Shown here piece by piece: positions 41,144-50,122 of a DNA stretch of 64,000 nt; the first letter of the stretch is position 1; each line of letters opens with the position of its first letter. Origin of the DNA: Hyphomicrobiales bacterium (GTDB lineage: Bacteria > Pseudomonadota > Alphaproteobacteria > Rhizobiales > Xanthobacteraceae); assembly GCA_003169835.1 (NCBI GenBank), contig PNAI01000048.1, positions 56,494 through 120,493 on the forward strand, read 5' to 3'. The translations under genes and the position numbers were made by a program. Under the pieces are notes generated by a model that saw only the letters and a program-made list of their open reading frames with translations, was not told the DNA's origin and did no database searches.

Positions 41144-41934
41144 GATTCCCTCCCGCCCTGTGCCTTGATCGCCTCGTCGCGCACTAGATCCCAGATGGCG
41201 TCGACCTGATCGACGAATTGTTTGGTCTTGAAAATATTTTTATCGTTCTTGTCGAACTTGGTGTCGACGATGGTCTTGATGCGTCCGGGCCGCGCCGACA
41301 TCACGGCGACGCGGTCGGCGAGGTAGACCGCTTCCTGCACATCGTGGGTGACGAAGATTACCGTCTTGGGTGTGCGTTGCCAGATGCTGAGCAATTCGCT
41401 CTGCATGAGGTGGCGAGTCTGTGCGTCGAGTGCGCCGAACGGCTCGTCCATCAGAAGAATGCTTGGATCGAAGGCGAGCGTGCGGGCGATGGCCGCGCGC
41501 TGTTTCATGCCGCCGGACAATTGCGAGGGAAAACTGTCTTCGAAGCCGCGCAAGCCGACCATTTCGATCAAGGACTGCACGCGCGCTTCGCGCTGCTCGC
41601 GCGGCATGCCCTGGCGTTCCAGCCCATAAGCAATATTGGCGCGTACGGTCTTCCACGGAAACAGTGCGAAATGCTGAAACACGATGCCGCGGTCCGGTCC
41701 GGGCGCTGTGACCGGCTTGCTTTCTACTGAGATAGTGCCCCTCTCGATCGGCAGGAATCCGCCGATGAGATAGAGCAACGTGGACTTGCCACAGCCGGAG
41801 GGACCAAGCAGCGCCAGAAATTCGCGCGTCCCCACTGAAAGCGAGACGTCGTCGAGCGCCAGCACCGGTTTGCCGCGCGGCGGCCGATAGGTGTGGCACA
41901 CTTTGTCGATGACGATCTGCGGCTGGCCGCTCAT
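41140..41934 (-). CDS. ABC transporter ATP-binding protein (SsuB/TauB family)
   Basis: A 264-residue ATPase that powers the importer. Walker A is LLGPSGCGKST (about residues 42-52), Q-loop IVFQHFALFPW, signature LSGGMKQRAAIARTL, Walker B ILLMDEPFGALD and switch His VIFVTHDVQEAVYLADR. Length and motifs fit the nitrate/sulfonate/taurine group. It is the first gene of the four-gene importer run. The enolase-superfamily gene lies 67 bp upstream on the same strand. Confidence 0.95.
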   Translation of the reverse strand: MSGQPQIVIDKVCHTYRPPRGKPVLALDDVSLSVGTREFLALLGPSGCGKSTLLYLIGGFLPIERGTISVESKPVTAPGPDRGIVFQHFALFPWKTVRANIAYGLERQGMPREQREARVQSLIEMVGLRGFEDSFPSQLSGGMKQRAAIARTLAFDPSILLMDEPFGALDAQTRHLMQSELLSIWQRTPKTVIFVTHDVQEAVYLADRVAVMSARPGRIKTIVDTKFDKNDKNIFKTKQFVDQVDAIWDLVRDEAIKAQGGRES

Positions 41935-42001
41935 GTTGGCGCGGACGCTTCCCCCTAAGAGGCGGCTACCTTATCGAGGCCGCGCGCGGCGACCAAGCGA
42001 T

Positions 42002-43171
42002 CTATGATGAGAGCTCGCGCATGATTTTATAGAGCGCGGCCTGCGCCTCGAACCCGATGCCGGGGCGGTCGGACAATTTCAGATAGCCATTCTCGACCTT
42101 GGCGTCGTCGGCATAGCCGGCGAATGGGCCGAACACGCCGGGATAAGATTCCGCCCCGCCAAGGCCGAAGCCGCCGGCTATGGCGAGCGACATCAGGTTC
42201 CCGCCATGAGGAAACAGCGCGCCTCGCGGCCAACCGTGGCGCGCGAGCATGTCCACGGTGCGGCCGTATTGCACGATGCCGTAGGCTTGCGGCGGGTCGA
42301 TCTGAATGACGTCGCGGCCTTTCGGCCGCAGACCGCCGAAGCGCACGAGGTTTTCCACATCTTGTGTGGAGAATAGATTTTCGCCGGTGGAGAGCGGCTC
42401 AGGGTACACGCTCGCGATCTCGGCCAGTGACGCAAAATCCAGCGGATCGCACGGCTCCTCGTACCAGCGCAGCTTGAAGGGCGCGAGCGCGCGGGCATAA
42501 GCGAGCGCTTCGTCGCGGGTGAATTTCGAATTGGCGTCGACGGCAAGCTGCGCGCCCTTGGGCAGCATGTCTTTCACAGCATTGACGCGCTTTACGTCGT
42601 CGGCAAGCGACATGCCGCCGACTTTCATCTTGAGCATGGTGTAACCGTCGTCGAGATGGCGCTTCATCTCATCCAACAGATCCTTGACGGTGCCGCCGGG
42701 GATGTACCAGCCGCCGCCGACGTAACAGAACACTTTGTCAGTGATTTTGCCGCCATTGTAGCGCTCGGCCAGCAGGCGATGCAGCGGCTTGTCTTCGATC
42801 TTTGCAACGGCGTCCCAGACCGCGACTTCGATTGTGCCGATGGGGATCGATCTCTCACTATGTCCGCCGGATTTTTCTCGCTGCATCATGCAGGAAAGAA
42901 TTTTAGCGGGCTCGAAGTTGGTCCCCGCGTCGTTGAGCAACTTGTCTGGCGGGGCGGTCATGATGCGTGGAATGAAGCGATCGCGCATCGTGGCGCCGCA
43001 GGCGTAGCGGCCGGTGGAATTGAAGGAATAGCCCGTGATCGGTTTTCCATTGCGTATCACGTCGGTGATCACGGCGACCACCGATGTCGTCATTTCGGAA
43101 AAATCGAAACCCGAATTGCGGATTTGCGAGCGCAGCGGAATGGCGGTCTCGCGGATATCGACGATGCGCAT
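42002..43171 (-). CDS. Enolase-superfamily (mandelate racemase/muconate lactonizing type) protein
   Basis: A 389-residue enolase-superfamily enzyme, which abstracts a proton next to a carboxylate with Mg2+ help. Metal ligands are in QLAVDANSKFT (Asp), LRWYEEPCDPLD (Glu) and LSTGENLFS (Glu). The KxK base motif is YTMLKMKVGGMS. The distal DVIQIDPPQAYG strand carries the Asp of an Asp/His dyad. It is probably an acid-sugar or hydroxy-acid dehydratase or a racemase. It lies between two Bug binding proteins and the ABC importer on one strand, suggesting a shared substrate class. Confidence 0.9.
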   Translation of the reverse strand: MRIVDIRETAIPLRSQIRNSGFDFSEMTTSVVAVITDVIRNGKPITGYSFNSTGRYACGATMRDRFIPRIMTAPPDKLLNDAGTNFEPAKILSCMMQREKSGGHSERSIPIGTIEVAVWDAVAKIEDKPLHRLLAERYNGGKITDKVFCYVGGGWYIPGGTVKDLLDEMKRHLDDGYTMLKMKVGGMSLADDVKRVNAVKDMLPKGAQLAVDANSKFTRDEALAYARALAPFKLRWYEEPCDPLDFASLAEIASVYPEPLSTGENLFSTQDVENLVRFGGLRPKGRDVIQIDPPQAYGIVQYGRTVDMLARHGWPRGALFPHGGNLMSLAIAGGFGLGGAESYPGVFGPFAGYADDAKVENGYLKLSDRPGIGFEAQAALYKIMRELSS

Positions 43172-43200
43172 CTACTGTATGTGACTTTTTTTATGGGCCG

Positions 43201-44175
43201 TTATTCGATCTTGAGCTTGGCGTCTTGTACCACCTTGGCCCATTTCGCCATCTCAACCTTGATCCGCGTTGCAAACTCGGCGGGCGAATTCGCGATTGGG
43301 TCGAAGCCGAGCGTCAGCAGCTTATCCTTGATGTCCGGCGACGCGACCGCCTTAGCGACTTCGCGTTGCAGCAGCGCGATGATTTCCTTCGGCGTTTCGG
43401 CCGGCACGACGATGCCGGTCAGCGTGTCCGATTCCTGATCAGGTATGCCCGCCTCCGCCATAGTCGGCACATCCGGCAGCGCCGCCGATCGCTTGGCGGC
43501 CAGCACCGCCAAGCCACGGAGCTTGCCGTCCTTGACGTTGCTGATGGTCGGCGGCAGCGCTGTGAACGCAACCGGCGTATGGCCGCCAATGGTGGAATTG
43601 ACCGCAAGCGCCGCACCCGTGAACGGCACCATCACCATGTCGAGTTTGTAGGTGAGCTTGAACAGTTCGCCCGCGAGATGAGGGGTCGAGCCGGTGGCCG
43701 GTTGAGCATAACTGTATTTGCCCGGATTGGCCCTGATCACCTCGATCAGTTCCTTGACCGTCTTTGCCGGAACCGACGGATTGACCGTCAGCGCATTGGG
43801 CGAGGCCGCGACCAGCGTTACTGGCGCAAAATCCTTGATCACGTCGTAGGGGACCTTGGCGTAGAGGCTGGGATTGATCACAAATCCGGTGCTCACCACG
43901 AGGATGGTGTAGCCGTCGGCCGGCGCTTTCGCCGCCATGGCCGTGCCGGTGTTGCCGCCCGCGCCCCCTACGTTCTCGACAACGAACTGCTGGCCGAGAG
44001 ATTCGGACAACCTCTGCCCGACAATGCGTGCGATGACGTCTGTGGGTCCTCCGGCCGCGAACGGCACGATCATGCGGACGGCTTTATTCGGATAGCCTTG
44101 AGCTTGCGCATCTCCGGCTGCGGCAAGCAACAGCAGCCAGGCGAGGGCGCCTGCGATCCATTTCAGTGCAGCCAT
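43201..44175 (-). CDS. Bug-family (TctC-like) binding protein, tandem copy 2
   Basis: A 324-residue Bug/TctC periplasmic binding protein. ATG 44175 opens a signal peptide ending near DAQAQ (residue 27). Family motifs are MIVPFAAGGPTDVIARIVGQ, FVVENVGGAGG, ADGYTILV and VMVPFTGAALAVNSTIGGH. An open frame extends to 45264 but only through the neighbouring gene. It is strikingly similar to the next gene, for example in NPSLYAKVPYDVIKDFAPV and LTVNPSVPAKTVKELI. The two are a tandem duplication 17 bp apart. Confidence 0.9.
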   Translation of the reverse strand: MAALKWIAGALAWLLLLAAAGDAQAQGYPNKAVRMIVPFAAGGPTDVIARIVGQRLSESLGQQFVVENVGGAGGNTGTAMAAKAPADGYTILVVSTGFVINPSLYAKVPYDVIKDFAPVTLVAASPNALTVNPSVPAKTVKELIEVIRANPGKYSYAQPATGSTPHLAGELFKLTYKLDMVMVPFTGAALAVNSTIGGHTPVAFTALPPTISNVKDGKLRGLAVLAAKRSAALPDVPTMAEAGIPDQESDTLTGIVVPAETPKEIIALLQREVAKAVASPDIKDKLLTLGFDPIANSPAEFATRIKVEMAKWAKVVQDAKLKIE

Positions 44176-44192
44176 GACGCGTTTCTCCCGGT

Positions 44193-45161
44193 TCACTCGA
44201 TTTTTTTGATGCCGGCATCGCGAATGACTTTTTCCCATTTCGCGATATCGCTTTTGATTATGGCGGCGAATTCTTCCGGCGTATTTCCGACCGGCACATA
44301 GCCGATCGCGCGCAGACGCTCCGTCACGTCCGGCAAATGGACGATGCGCGCGACCTCGCGCGAGAGCTGATTGACGATTTCCTTTGGCGTTCCTGCCGGA
44401 ACAAGCAGTGCCTGGATGAATTCCGATTCCTGATTGGGTACGCCAGCTTCCGCCAAGGTCGGCACATCGGGAAAATCCGGTGAGCGTTTTGCGCTCGTCA
44501 CCGCGAGCGCGCGCAGTTGGCCGCCTCTGACGGCCGGGCCGGCGGTCGGTAGCGCGGAGAACATGATCGGCGTGTGTCCGCCGATGGTCGAGGTCGCGGC
44601 CGGCGCGCCGCCGTTGAACGGCACGTGCACGAGATCGAGTCCTTGCGAAACCTTGAACCATTCGCCCGCGAGCTGTCCGGTCGTGCCGGTGCCCTGCGAA
44701 GCGTAACTGTATTTTCCGGGATTCGCTTTCACCAGCGCGATGAGCTCCTTCACCGTTTTTGCCGGAACGGAAGGATTGACCGTGAGCACATGTGGAGAAG
44801 CCGCCGCGAGACTGACCGGCGTGAAATCCGCGATGATGTCGTAGGGAAGTTTGGCGTAGAGGCTGGGATTGACCACGATGCTGCTGGTCGGCGTCACCAT
44901 GGTGTAGCCGTCGGGCGGCGATTTCGCCGCGATACCCAGAGCTACGTTGCCGGCGCCGGCCGGGATATTTTCGACGATGAACTGTTGCCCCCAGGTTTCC
45001 GACATCTTGAGCGCAAGGATGCGCCCCATGATATCGCTGGGCCCGCCTGCTGCCGCCGTCACGATGATGCGCGCACCCTTGTTCGGGTAGGGTTGCGCTT
45101 GTGCGTCCGTGCAAACAATCAGCGCGAGGAAGCCGGCGAGGATATGAAACAACGCCTTCAC
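44193..45161 (-). CDS. Bug-family (TctC-like) binding protein, tandem copy 1
   Basis: A 322-residue Bug/TctC binding protein. I chose GTG 45161, which has GGGAGGAA upstream and opens the signal peptide VKALFHILAGFLALIVCTDA (cleavage near QAQ). Further upstream Met codons lack ribosome sites and would precede the signal. The mature part shows IIVTAAAGGPSDIMGRILAL, FIVENIPAGAGN and NGGAPAATSTIGGHTPIMFS. It is the duplicate of 43201-44175. It diverges from the cyclase gene at 45288 across 126 bp and probably starts the long minus-strand run. Confidence 0.9.
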   Translation of the reverse strand: MKALFHILAGFLALIVCTDAQAQPYPNKGARIIVTAAAGGPSDIMGRILALKMSETWGQQFIVENIPAGAGNVALGIAAKSPPDGYTMVTPTSSIVVNPSLYAKLPYDIIADFTPVSLAAASPHVLTVNPSVPAKTVKELIALVKANPGKYSYASQGTGTTGQLAGEWFKVSQGLDLVHVPFNGGAPAATSTIGGHTPIMFSALPTAGPAVRGGQLRALAVTSAKRSPDFPDVPTLAEAGVPNQESEFIQALLVPAGTPKEIVNQLSREVARIVHLPDVTERLRAIGYVPVGNTPEEFAAIIKSDIAKWEKVIRDAGIKKIE

Positions 45162-45287
45162 TGAATTCCTCCCTGGATATCTTGTTGCTGCTATCATCGC
45201 CGTTGTATGCCCCACAGTAAACTTGAAAATGCCGTGCCGAACGGCCGCACCTCGCCTTAGCCATCTGCGCAAATCAAAGGAAATGCC

Positions 45288-46259
45288 ATGCCCGCTCGAA
45301 AATACACGCGACAGGACCTCCGCGATGCCGCCGAGAAATACAAGAACTGGGGCAAATGGGGACCAAACGACGAGATCGGGACCTTAAACTTCACCAGTTC
45401 GGAAGACATCATCGCCGCCGCGCGCCTGGTACGCAAAGGTAAGGTGATTTCGCTCGCACTCAACTTCGATCACACCGGGCCGCAGGGCGCGAAAAGCAAC
45501 TACCCCTCCATGGGCCGGACCAATCCGATCCACACCATGATCCGCACCGGTACCGATGCCTATTCGGGCGTGCTCGACAAGCGCGGCATCCGCGCGGCCG
45601 ACGATATGGTCACGATGCCGCTGCAGTGCGGCACGCAGTGGGATGGGCTCGGCCACGTCTTCTATGAAAACTATATGTGGAACGGCTATGACTGCCGCGA
45701 GGTGACTTCGGCCGGCGCGCAGAAGTGCGGCATCGAAAAAACAAAAAGCAGGATGGTCGGCCGCGGCGTGTTCCTCGATGTGGCGCGCGTGCTCGGCAAG
45801 GAAACGCTGGCCGACGGCTACGGCATCACCTGCGAGGATCTCGACAACACTGCCAAGGCGCAGGGCGTGAAGGTCAAGCGCGGCGATTACGTCATCGTGC
45901 GCACCGGGCAGATGGAAGCGAAGCTTAAAGTGGGAAGCTGGGACGGCTATCCCGGCGGCGATGCGCCGGGTTTTGCGTTCGAGACGTTGGAGTGGATCAA
46001 GCGCACCGAGTTGGCCGCGCTCGCGAGCGATACCTGGGGCTGCGAGGTGCGGCCAAATGAATCGGAGGCCGGTATTAATCAGCCTTGGCATTGGATTACC
46101 ATCCCGATTATGGGCATGACGATGGGCGAGATTTTTTATCTGAAGGATCTCGCCGACGATTGCGCGGCCGACAAAGTGTACGAGTTCATGTTCGTCGCGC
46201 CCGCGATCCCGATCACCGGTGCGGTCGGATCGCCGGTCAATCCGCTGGCGATTAAGTAG
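45288..46259 (+). CDS. Cyclase family protein (kynurenine formamidase-like), large subtype
   Basis: A 323-residue cyclase-family (PF04199) hydrolase, related to kynurenine formamidase and isatin hydrolase. The usual metal motif HxGTHxDxPxH is altered to QCGTQWDGLGHVF, with Gln where the first two His would be, followed by the NYMWNGY segment; this pattern marks a recognised larger subtype. The second half has GVFLDVARVLGKE, GDYVIVRTGQME and the C-terminal CAADKVYEFMFVAPAIPITG. ATG 45288 has AAAGGAA upstream. It is divergent from the Bug pair and precedes LtrA by 17 bases. Confidence 0.88.
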   Translation: MPARKYTRQDLRDAAEKYKNWGKWGPNDEIGTLNFTSSEDIIAAARLVRKGKVISLALNFDHTGPQGAKSNYPSMGRTNPIHTMIRTGTDAYSGVLDKRGIRAADDMVTMPLQCGTQWDGLGHVFYENYMWNGYDCREVTSAGAQKCGIEKTKSRMVGRGVFLDVARVLGKETLADGYGITCEDLDNTAKAQGVKVKRGDYVIVRTGQMEAKLKVGSWDGYPGGDAPGFAFETLEWIKRTELAALASDTWGCEVRPNESEAGINQPWHWITIPIMGMTMGEIFYLKDLADDCAADKVYEFMFVAPAIPITGAVGSPVNPLAIK

Positions 46260-46276
46260 CGCGGGAGGCGCCTTCG

Positions 46277-47461
46277 ATGTTGGCGGCGCGCGCCAGTCAA
46301 TTGCGAGTACGCGACGGGCACGCGCATCATCGCGTCACGTATGTCGAGTTGTTCTTCGATCTGGTGTTCGTGTTCGCGGTCACGCAGCTCTCGCACGGCC
46401 TGCTCAATCATCTGACGCCGCTCGGCACGTTGCAGACCGCGCTCTTGATGATGGCGGTTTGGTGGGCGTGGATCGACACCGCGTGGGTCACCAATTGGCT
46501 CGACCCGGAACGGCCTGCGGTGCGTCTGATGCTGTTCGCGCTGATGCTGGTGGCGCTCGTCTTGTCGGCATCGATTCCCAAGGCGTTTGAAGACAAGGCG
46601 GTGCCGTTCGCACTTGCCTACGTGCTGATGCAGGCCGGACGGGACCTGTTCATGCTGTGGGCGCTGAAAGACCACGATCCCGGTAATTTTCGTAATTTCA
46701 TTCGCATCACGGTCTGGCACGTCTGCGCTGCGATGTTTTGGATCATCGGCTGTTTTGTCGATGAGGCCGCGCGTCTCGTCGTGTGGGCGATTGCCGTAGG
46801 CGTGGAAACGGTGGCGCCTGTTTTCGGTTTCTGGATGCCGGTGCTTGGCCGATCGAGCACGGCGGACTGGGCCGTCGAGGGCGGGCACATGGCCGAGCGG
46901 TGCGGATTGTTCATCATCATCGCGCTGGGGGAGTCGGTGTTGATCACGGGCGCGACCTTCGCCGAACTCACCTGGACCGCGGAACACGCAGGCGCTTTTC
47001 TCGTGGCGTTCGTCGGCAGCGTTGCGATGTGGGCGGTCTATTTCAACATCGGCGCCGAACGATCGAGCCGGCTTATCGCGTCGTCCGACGATCCCGGCCG
47101 CCTGGCGCGCAGCGGCTACACTTATTGCCATATCCCGATCGTTGCCGGCATCATCGTGGCCGCGGTTGGTGACGAGCTTGTGTTGCACCATCCCGGCGGC
47201 CACACGGACGTTGCGATGGCAGCTGCGATCCTTGGGGGTCCGGCGCTGTATCTGGTCGGCAACGCGATCTTCAAGCGGCTGTCGGCGCCGTATTTTCCGC
47301 TCTCGCATTTGGTTGGATTGGGCGCCTTGGCGGTTCTGATACCCGCGGTCACCTTCGCCACGCCACTTATGCTTTCGGCCGGTACCACTGCGGTGCTCAT
47401 CGTCGTGGCGGTGTGGGAATGGTGGTCTCTGCGCGAGCCGGATGCGCTGGCGGAAACGTGA
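46277..47461 (+). CDS. Low temperature requirement A (LtrA) family membrane protein
   Basis: A 394-residue integral membrane protein of the LtrA family, named from Listeria. The hallmark THHRVTYVELFFDLVFVFAV type opening is seen here as HHRVTYVELFFDLVFVFAVT, followed by about ten hydrophobic segments and IALGESVLITGATF, a family-wide motif. Function is unknown in all members. It lies 17 bases after the cyclase gene and its stop is 10 bases before a possible GTG start for the MsrB gene. Confidence 0.9.
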   Translation: MLAARASQLRVRDGHAHHRVTYVELFFDLVFVFAVTQLSHGLLNHLTPLGTLQTALLMMAVWWAWIDTAWVTNWLDPERPAVRLMLFALMLVALVLSASIPKAFEDKAVPFALAYVLMQAGRDLFMLWALKDHDPGNFRNFIRITVWHVCAAMFWIIGCFVDEAARLVVWAIAVGVETVAPVFGFWMPVLGRSSTADWAVEGGHMAERCGLFIIIALGESVLITGATFAELTWTAEHAGAFLVAFVGSVAMWAVYFNIGAERSSRLIASSDDPGRLARSGYTYCHIPIVAGIIVAAVGDELVLHHPGGHTDVAMAAAILGGPALYLVGNAIFKRLSAPYFPLSHLVGLGALAVLIPAVTFATPLMLSAGTTAVLIVVAVWEWWSLREPDALAET

Positions 47462-47545
47462 AGGAGTGGAGTGTTGAATAACTTTTTGAGACGCTTATTT
47501 TGGAGTGGCGGAAGTCAAACCAAGAAGCAAGAAAAGGAACAACGC

Positions 47546-47947
47546 ATGGACACCAAGGTCTATCCAATCACTAGGTCCGACGCGGAATGGCGCAAACTGC
47601 TTTCGGCCGAGCAGTTCCACATCATGCGCGAGCACGGCACCGAGCGGCCAGGGAGCTGCGCGCTCAATTTCGAGAAGCGCGCCGGCACGTTCATTTGCGC
47701 GGGATGCGACCAGCCGCTGTTCGTCTCGAAGAAGAAATTCGAAAGCGGCACCGGCTGGCCGAGCTTCAACGATCCCGAAAAGGGTTCGGTGGAGACCACG
47801 ACCGATCGTACCTACGGAATGGCGCGCACCGAAGTGCATTGCAGCCGCTGCGGCAGCCATCTTGGGCATGTCTTTCCGGACGGTCCACCGCCCACCGGGC
47901 AGCGCTATTGCATCAACGGCGTGGCGATGAAGTTTTTGTCGGAATAA
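47546..47947 (+). CDS. msrB: Peptide-methionine (R)-S-oxide reductase
   Basis: A 133-residue MsrB, which reduces methionine-R-sulfoxide in proteins. Zinc cysteines are in FICAGCDQPLF and CSRCGSHLGH; the substrate site KFESGTGWPSF and catalytic Cys in QRYCINGVAM are complete. ATG 47546 has AAAGGAA 7 bases upstream. A GTG at 47471 with AAGGAG upstream gives a 158-residue form with a short basic leader, so the start is uncertain. The frame ends before a large palindromic repeat. Confidence 0.95.
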   Translation: MDTKVYPITRSDAEWRKLLSAEQFHIMREHGTERPGSCALNFEKRAGTFICAGCDQPLFVSKKKFESGTGWPSFNDPEKGSVETTTDRTYGMARTEVHCSRCGSHLGHVFPDGPPPTGQRYCINGVAMKFLSE

Positions 47948-47956
47948 TTCCGCAGG

Positions 47957-48124
47957 TCATTCCGGGGCGCACGCGATAGCGTGCGAACCCGGAATCCAAA
48001 CACGAACTCCGTATATGCATTTGGATTCCGGGTTCGCGGGCCAGCCAGGTCGGCTATAGCCGACCTGGACTCTTGAAGTGCCGATCTCGGGTAAACCCGA
48101 GATCGGTGGTGCGCCCCGGAATGA
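47957..48124. repeat. Palindrome-packed intergenic repeat with 16-bp terminal inverted repeats
   Basis: The ends TCATTCCGGGGCGCAC (47957-47972) and its exact reverse complement (48109-48124) bracket 168 bases. Inside are CGAACCCGGAATCCAAA (47984-48000) inverted at 48020-48036, a 24-base palindrome CCAGGTCGGC-TATA-GCCGACCTGG (48045-48068) and a 26-base palindrome CCGATCTCGGGT-AA-ACCCGAGATCGG (48081-48106). Nearly all bases can pair. This resembles repeats dispersed in Bradyrhizobium-like genomes. Placed between convergent genes (MsrB and MetE-like), it could stop transcription from both sides. Confidence 0.9.
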
Positions 48125-48133
48125 CAGAATGAA

Positions 48134-49294
48134 TTACGTCCACAGCTTCTTGCTGGCGATGGCGGCGCCTTCGCTGAGCGCACGCAATTTCGTCCAGACA
48201 ATACTGTCGACCACGATCGGATCGCTGCGCACTGATGTGCCGAAGCCGCAATCCACACCTGCGATCACACGTTCTCGGCCGACGATGTCGGCGTAGCGGC
48301 CGATGCGCTGCGCGACGAGGCGCGGGTGCTCGACGAAGTTCGTGGTCGAATCGATCATGCCAGGAATCAGGATTTTGTCGTCGGGGATCTTAATGGTCTT
48401 CAGATCTTCCCATTCGTGATCGTGGCGCGGATTGGCCGCCTCGATGCTGATCGCCTGCGGGCGCGCCTTGAACGCGATGTCGATGATTTGCAGCAGCGGA
48501 AAATCGTGGGTGTGCGGGCCTTCGTAATTTCCCCAGCACATATGCAGCCGCATCCTTTCCGCGGGAAGTCCTTCCGTCGCGGCGTTGAGTGCTTCGATAT
48601 TGCGCGCGGCGATTTTGCGGAACTGCTCGTCGGTCAGCTCGCGATACTGGTTGTTGCGGCAGGAGCCTAAGTCCGGGCAGTCGATCTGCAGCACGAAGCC
48701 CGCTTCGACGATCGCGCGGTACTCCGTCTTCATCATGTCGGCAAGTGCTGCGACATAGGCGTTCTCGGTCGGATAGTGCAGGTTGATGATGAAGCGCGTG
48801 AGAATGCCAGGCGAAGGCGCGGTCATGAATACATCCACCGGATTTGATTTGGCTGCAGCGGTTTTCAAGTGCGCGATGTCGCGGTCGAGCGCGCTGCGGT
48901 CTTTGTATTTGAGCGGGCCAATGCAGCCGGGAAAGGCGGCGTCGGAGAAATTCCGCCGGCGGTTGGCGAAATCCGGATGCGCCAGCAGATCGCGGCCGAT
49001 CATGATGTCGCGGCCTTTTTCGGCTGCGCGCGGGTCGGGCGCGATGCCTTCGACGCGATGGCGGATATAGGTTGCGTAGGACGGCTTGCTCATCTCGCCG
49101 TCGCTGATGATGTCGATACCGGCTGCGACTTGTTGGGCGACGACTTCGTCGACCGCCTTGGCGGTTTGCGCTTTAAAGGTCGCCGCATCGATGTTTTGGC
49201 CTTGCTCGCGACCCATAATGAGGTCGGCGAGGGGCTTGGGCCGCGGCAGGCTGCCGGTGTGGGTGGTGAGGATGCGGTCTTTACTTGTTTTCAT
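48134..49294 (-). CDS. Cobalamin-independent methionine synthase II family protein (MetE C-terminal-like)
   Basis: A 386-residue stand-alone MetE catalytic-domain homologue. The opening ILTTHTGSLPRPKPLADLIM and the zinc-site segments MRLHMCWGNYEGPHTHDFPL and VIAGVDCGFGTSVRSDPIVV are typical of the group that includes epoxyalkane:CoM transferase relatives. It lacks the N-terminal folate domain of full MetE, so it probably transfers a methyl or other group from a different donor. ATG 49294 is preferred over 49327. Its stop is 10 bases from the palindromic repeat. Substrate unknown. Confidence 0.88.
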   Translation of the reverse strand: MKTSKDRILTTHTGSLPRPKPLADLIMGREQGQNIDAATFKAQTAKAVDEVVAQQVAAGIDIISDGEMSKPSYATYIRHRVEGIAPDPRAAEKGRDIMIGRDLLAHPDFANRRRNFSDAAFPGCIGPLKYKDRSALDRDIAHLKTAAAKSNPVDVFMTAPSPGILTRFIINLHYPTENAYVAALADMMKTEYRAIVEAGFVLQIDCPDLGSCRNNQYRELTDEQFRKIAARNIEALNAATEGLPAERMRLHMCWGNYEGPHTHDFPLLQIIDIAFKARPQAISIEAANPRHDHEWEDLKTIKIPDDKILIPGMIDSTTNFVEHPRLVAQRIGRYADIVGRERVIAGVDCGFGTSVRSDPIVVDSIVWTKLRALSEGAAIASKKLWT

Positions 49295-49407
49295 GCAGTG
49301 CCCTGATGCCAGCCATGCCGGTGGCATTTGTAGATCAAGCGTCGTTGTCGTGGGATGGCGAGGCGGATAGTGTCTGCGCCGTGCCGCGTCCGGACGGGAG
49401 GAGAATA

Positions 49408-50097
49408 ATGCGGATTATCGATCTCAGCCGCGAGCTTTATCATCGCACGCCGAGTTATCCGGGACAACCTCCCGTCATCCATGGCGTCTGGAAGACCCAT
49501 GAAGAAGCCTTCGCCGATTCAGGAAACATCCAAGGCAACAGCGTGATGTTTTTCTCCATGCCCGATCACGGCGGCACGCATATCGATGCGCCGCGCCACT
49601 TCGGAAAGGAGGGAACGCCGATCGACAAGTATCCGCTTGAGAATTGTATCGTGCAGGGCATTTGTATCGATCTGCGCCACATCGCGCCGAGAGCGGAAAT
49701 CACATCTGCCGATCTGCAAGCGGCGGTGGCCAAGGCGGGCGTCGGCATTCCAAAGAAGGGCACGGTGCTGCTGTGCACCGGCCATCATGCGCGGACATTT
49801 CCGACCAAGGCGTATGCAACCGATAATTCGGGCGTGAATGTCGCGGCGACCGAATGGCTGGCAAAGCAAGGCGTCGTGCACTTCGGGATCGATTCCATGC
49901 GGCCCGGACCGGAGGGCGACGTCAACTCGCTTGTGCACAAGGCTTGTCTTGAGCTCGATATCACGCATATCGAGAGCCTGTGCAATCTGGAGGCATTGAT
50001 CGGTCAGGGTGAGTTCCGCTTCATAGGATTGCCGCTCAAATGGCGCAGCGGCACAGGCTCGCCAATTCGTGCGGTCGCGGTATTCGAAGACGCGTAA
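49408..50097 (+). CDS. Cyclase family protein (kynurenine formamidase/isatin hydrolase-like)
   Basis: A 229-residue metal-dependent hydrolase of PF04199. The full metal motif is present as HGGTHIDAPRHFGKEG, unlike the paralogue at 45288. Other landmarks are IDLSRELYHRTPSYPGQPPV, VLLCTGHHARTF and FGIDSMRPGPEGD. ATG 49408 has an excellent GGGAGGAG ribosome site; the longer frame from 49285 runs through the divergent promoter. It is followed after 25 bases by the TPP-enzyme gene, so the two are likely co-transcribed. Substrate may be a lactam, N-formyl compound or cyclic amide. Confidence 0.9.
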   Translation: MRIIDLSRELYHRTPSYPGQPPVIHGVWKTHEEAFADSGNIQGNSVMFFSMPDHGGTHIDAPRHFGKEGTPIDKYPLENCIVQGICIDLRHIAPRAEITSADLQAAVAKAGVGIPKKGTVLLCTGHHARTFPTKAYATDNSGVNVAATEWLAKQGVVHFGIDSMRPGPEGDVNSLVHKACLELDITHIESLCNLEALIGQGEFRFIGLPLKWRSGTGSPIRAVAVFEDA

Positions 50098-50122
50098 GTG
50101 CAGGTCAAAGGGACAATCGGAA

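Noticed and set aside
43201..45264. A single 687-codon frame spanning both tandem Bug genes
   Set aside because: The upstream 360 codons are an Arg/Gly-rich out-of-frame reading of the other Bug gene; the real protein starts at ATG 44175 with a signal peptide.
47957..48124. A CRISPR array or structured RNA gene
   Set aside because: The element consists of different palindromes rather than regularly spaced identical repeats, no cas genes are present, and no known RNA family was recognised.
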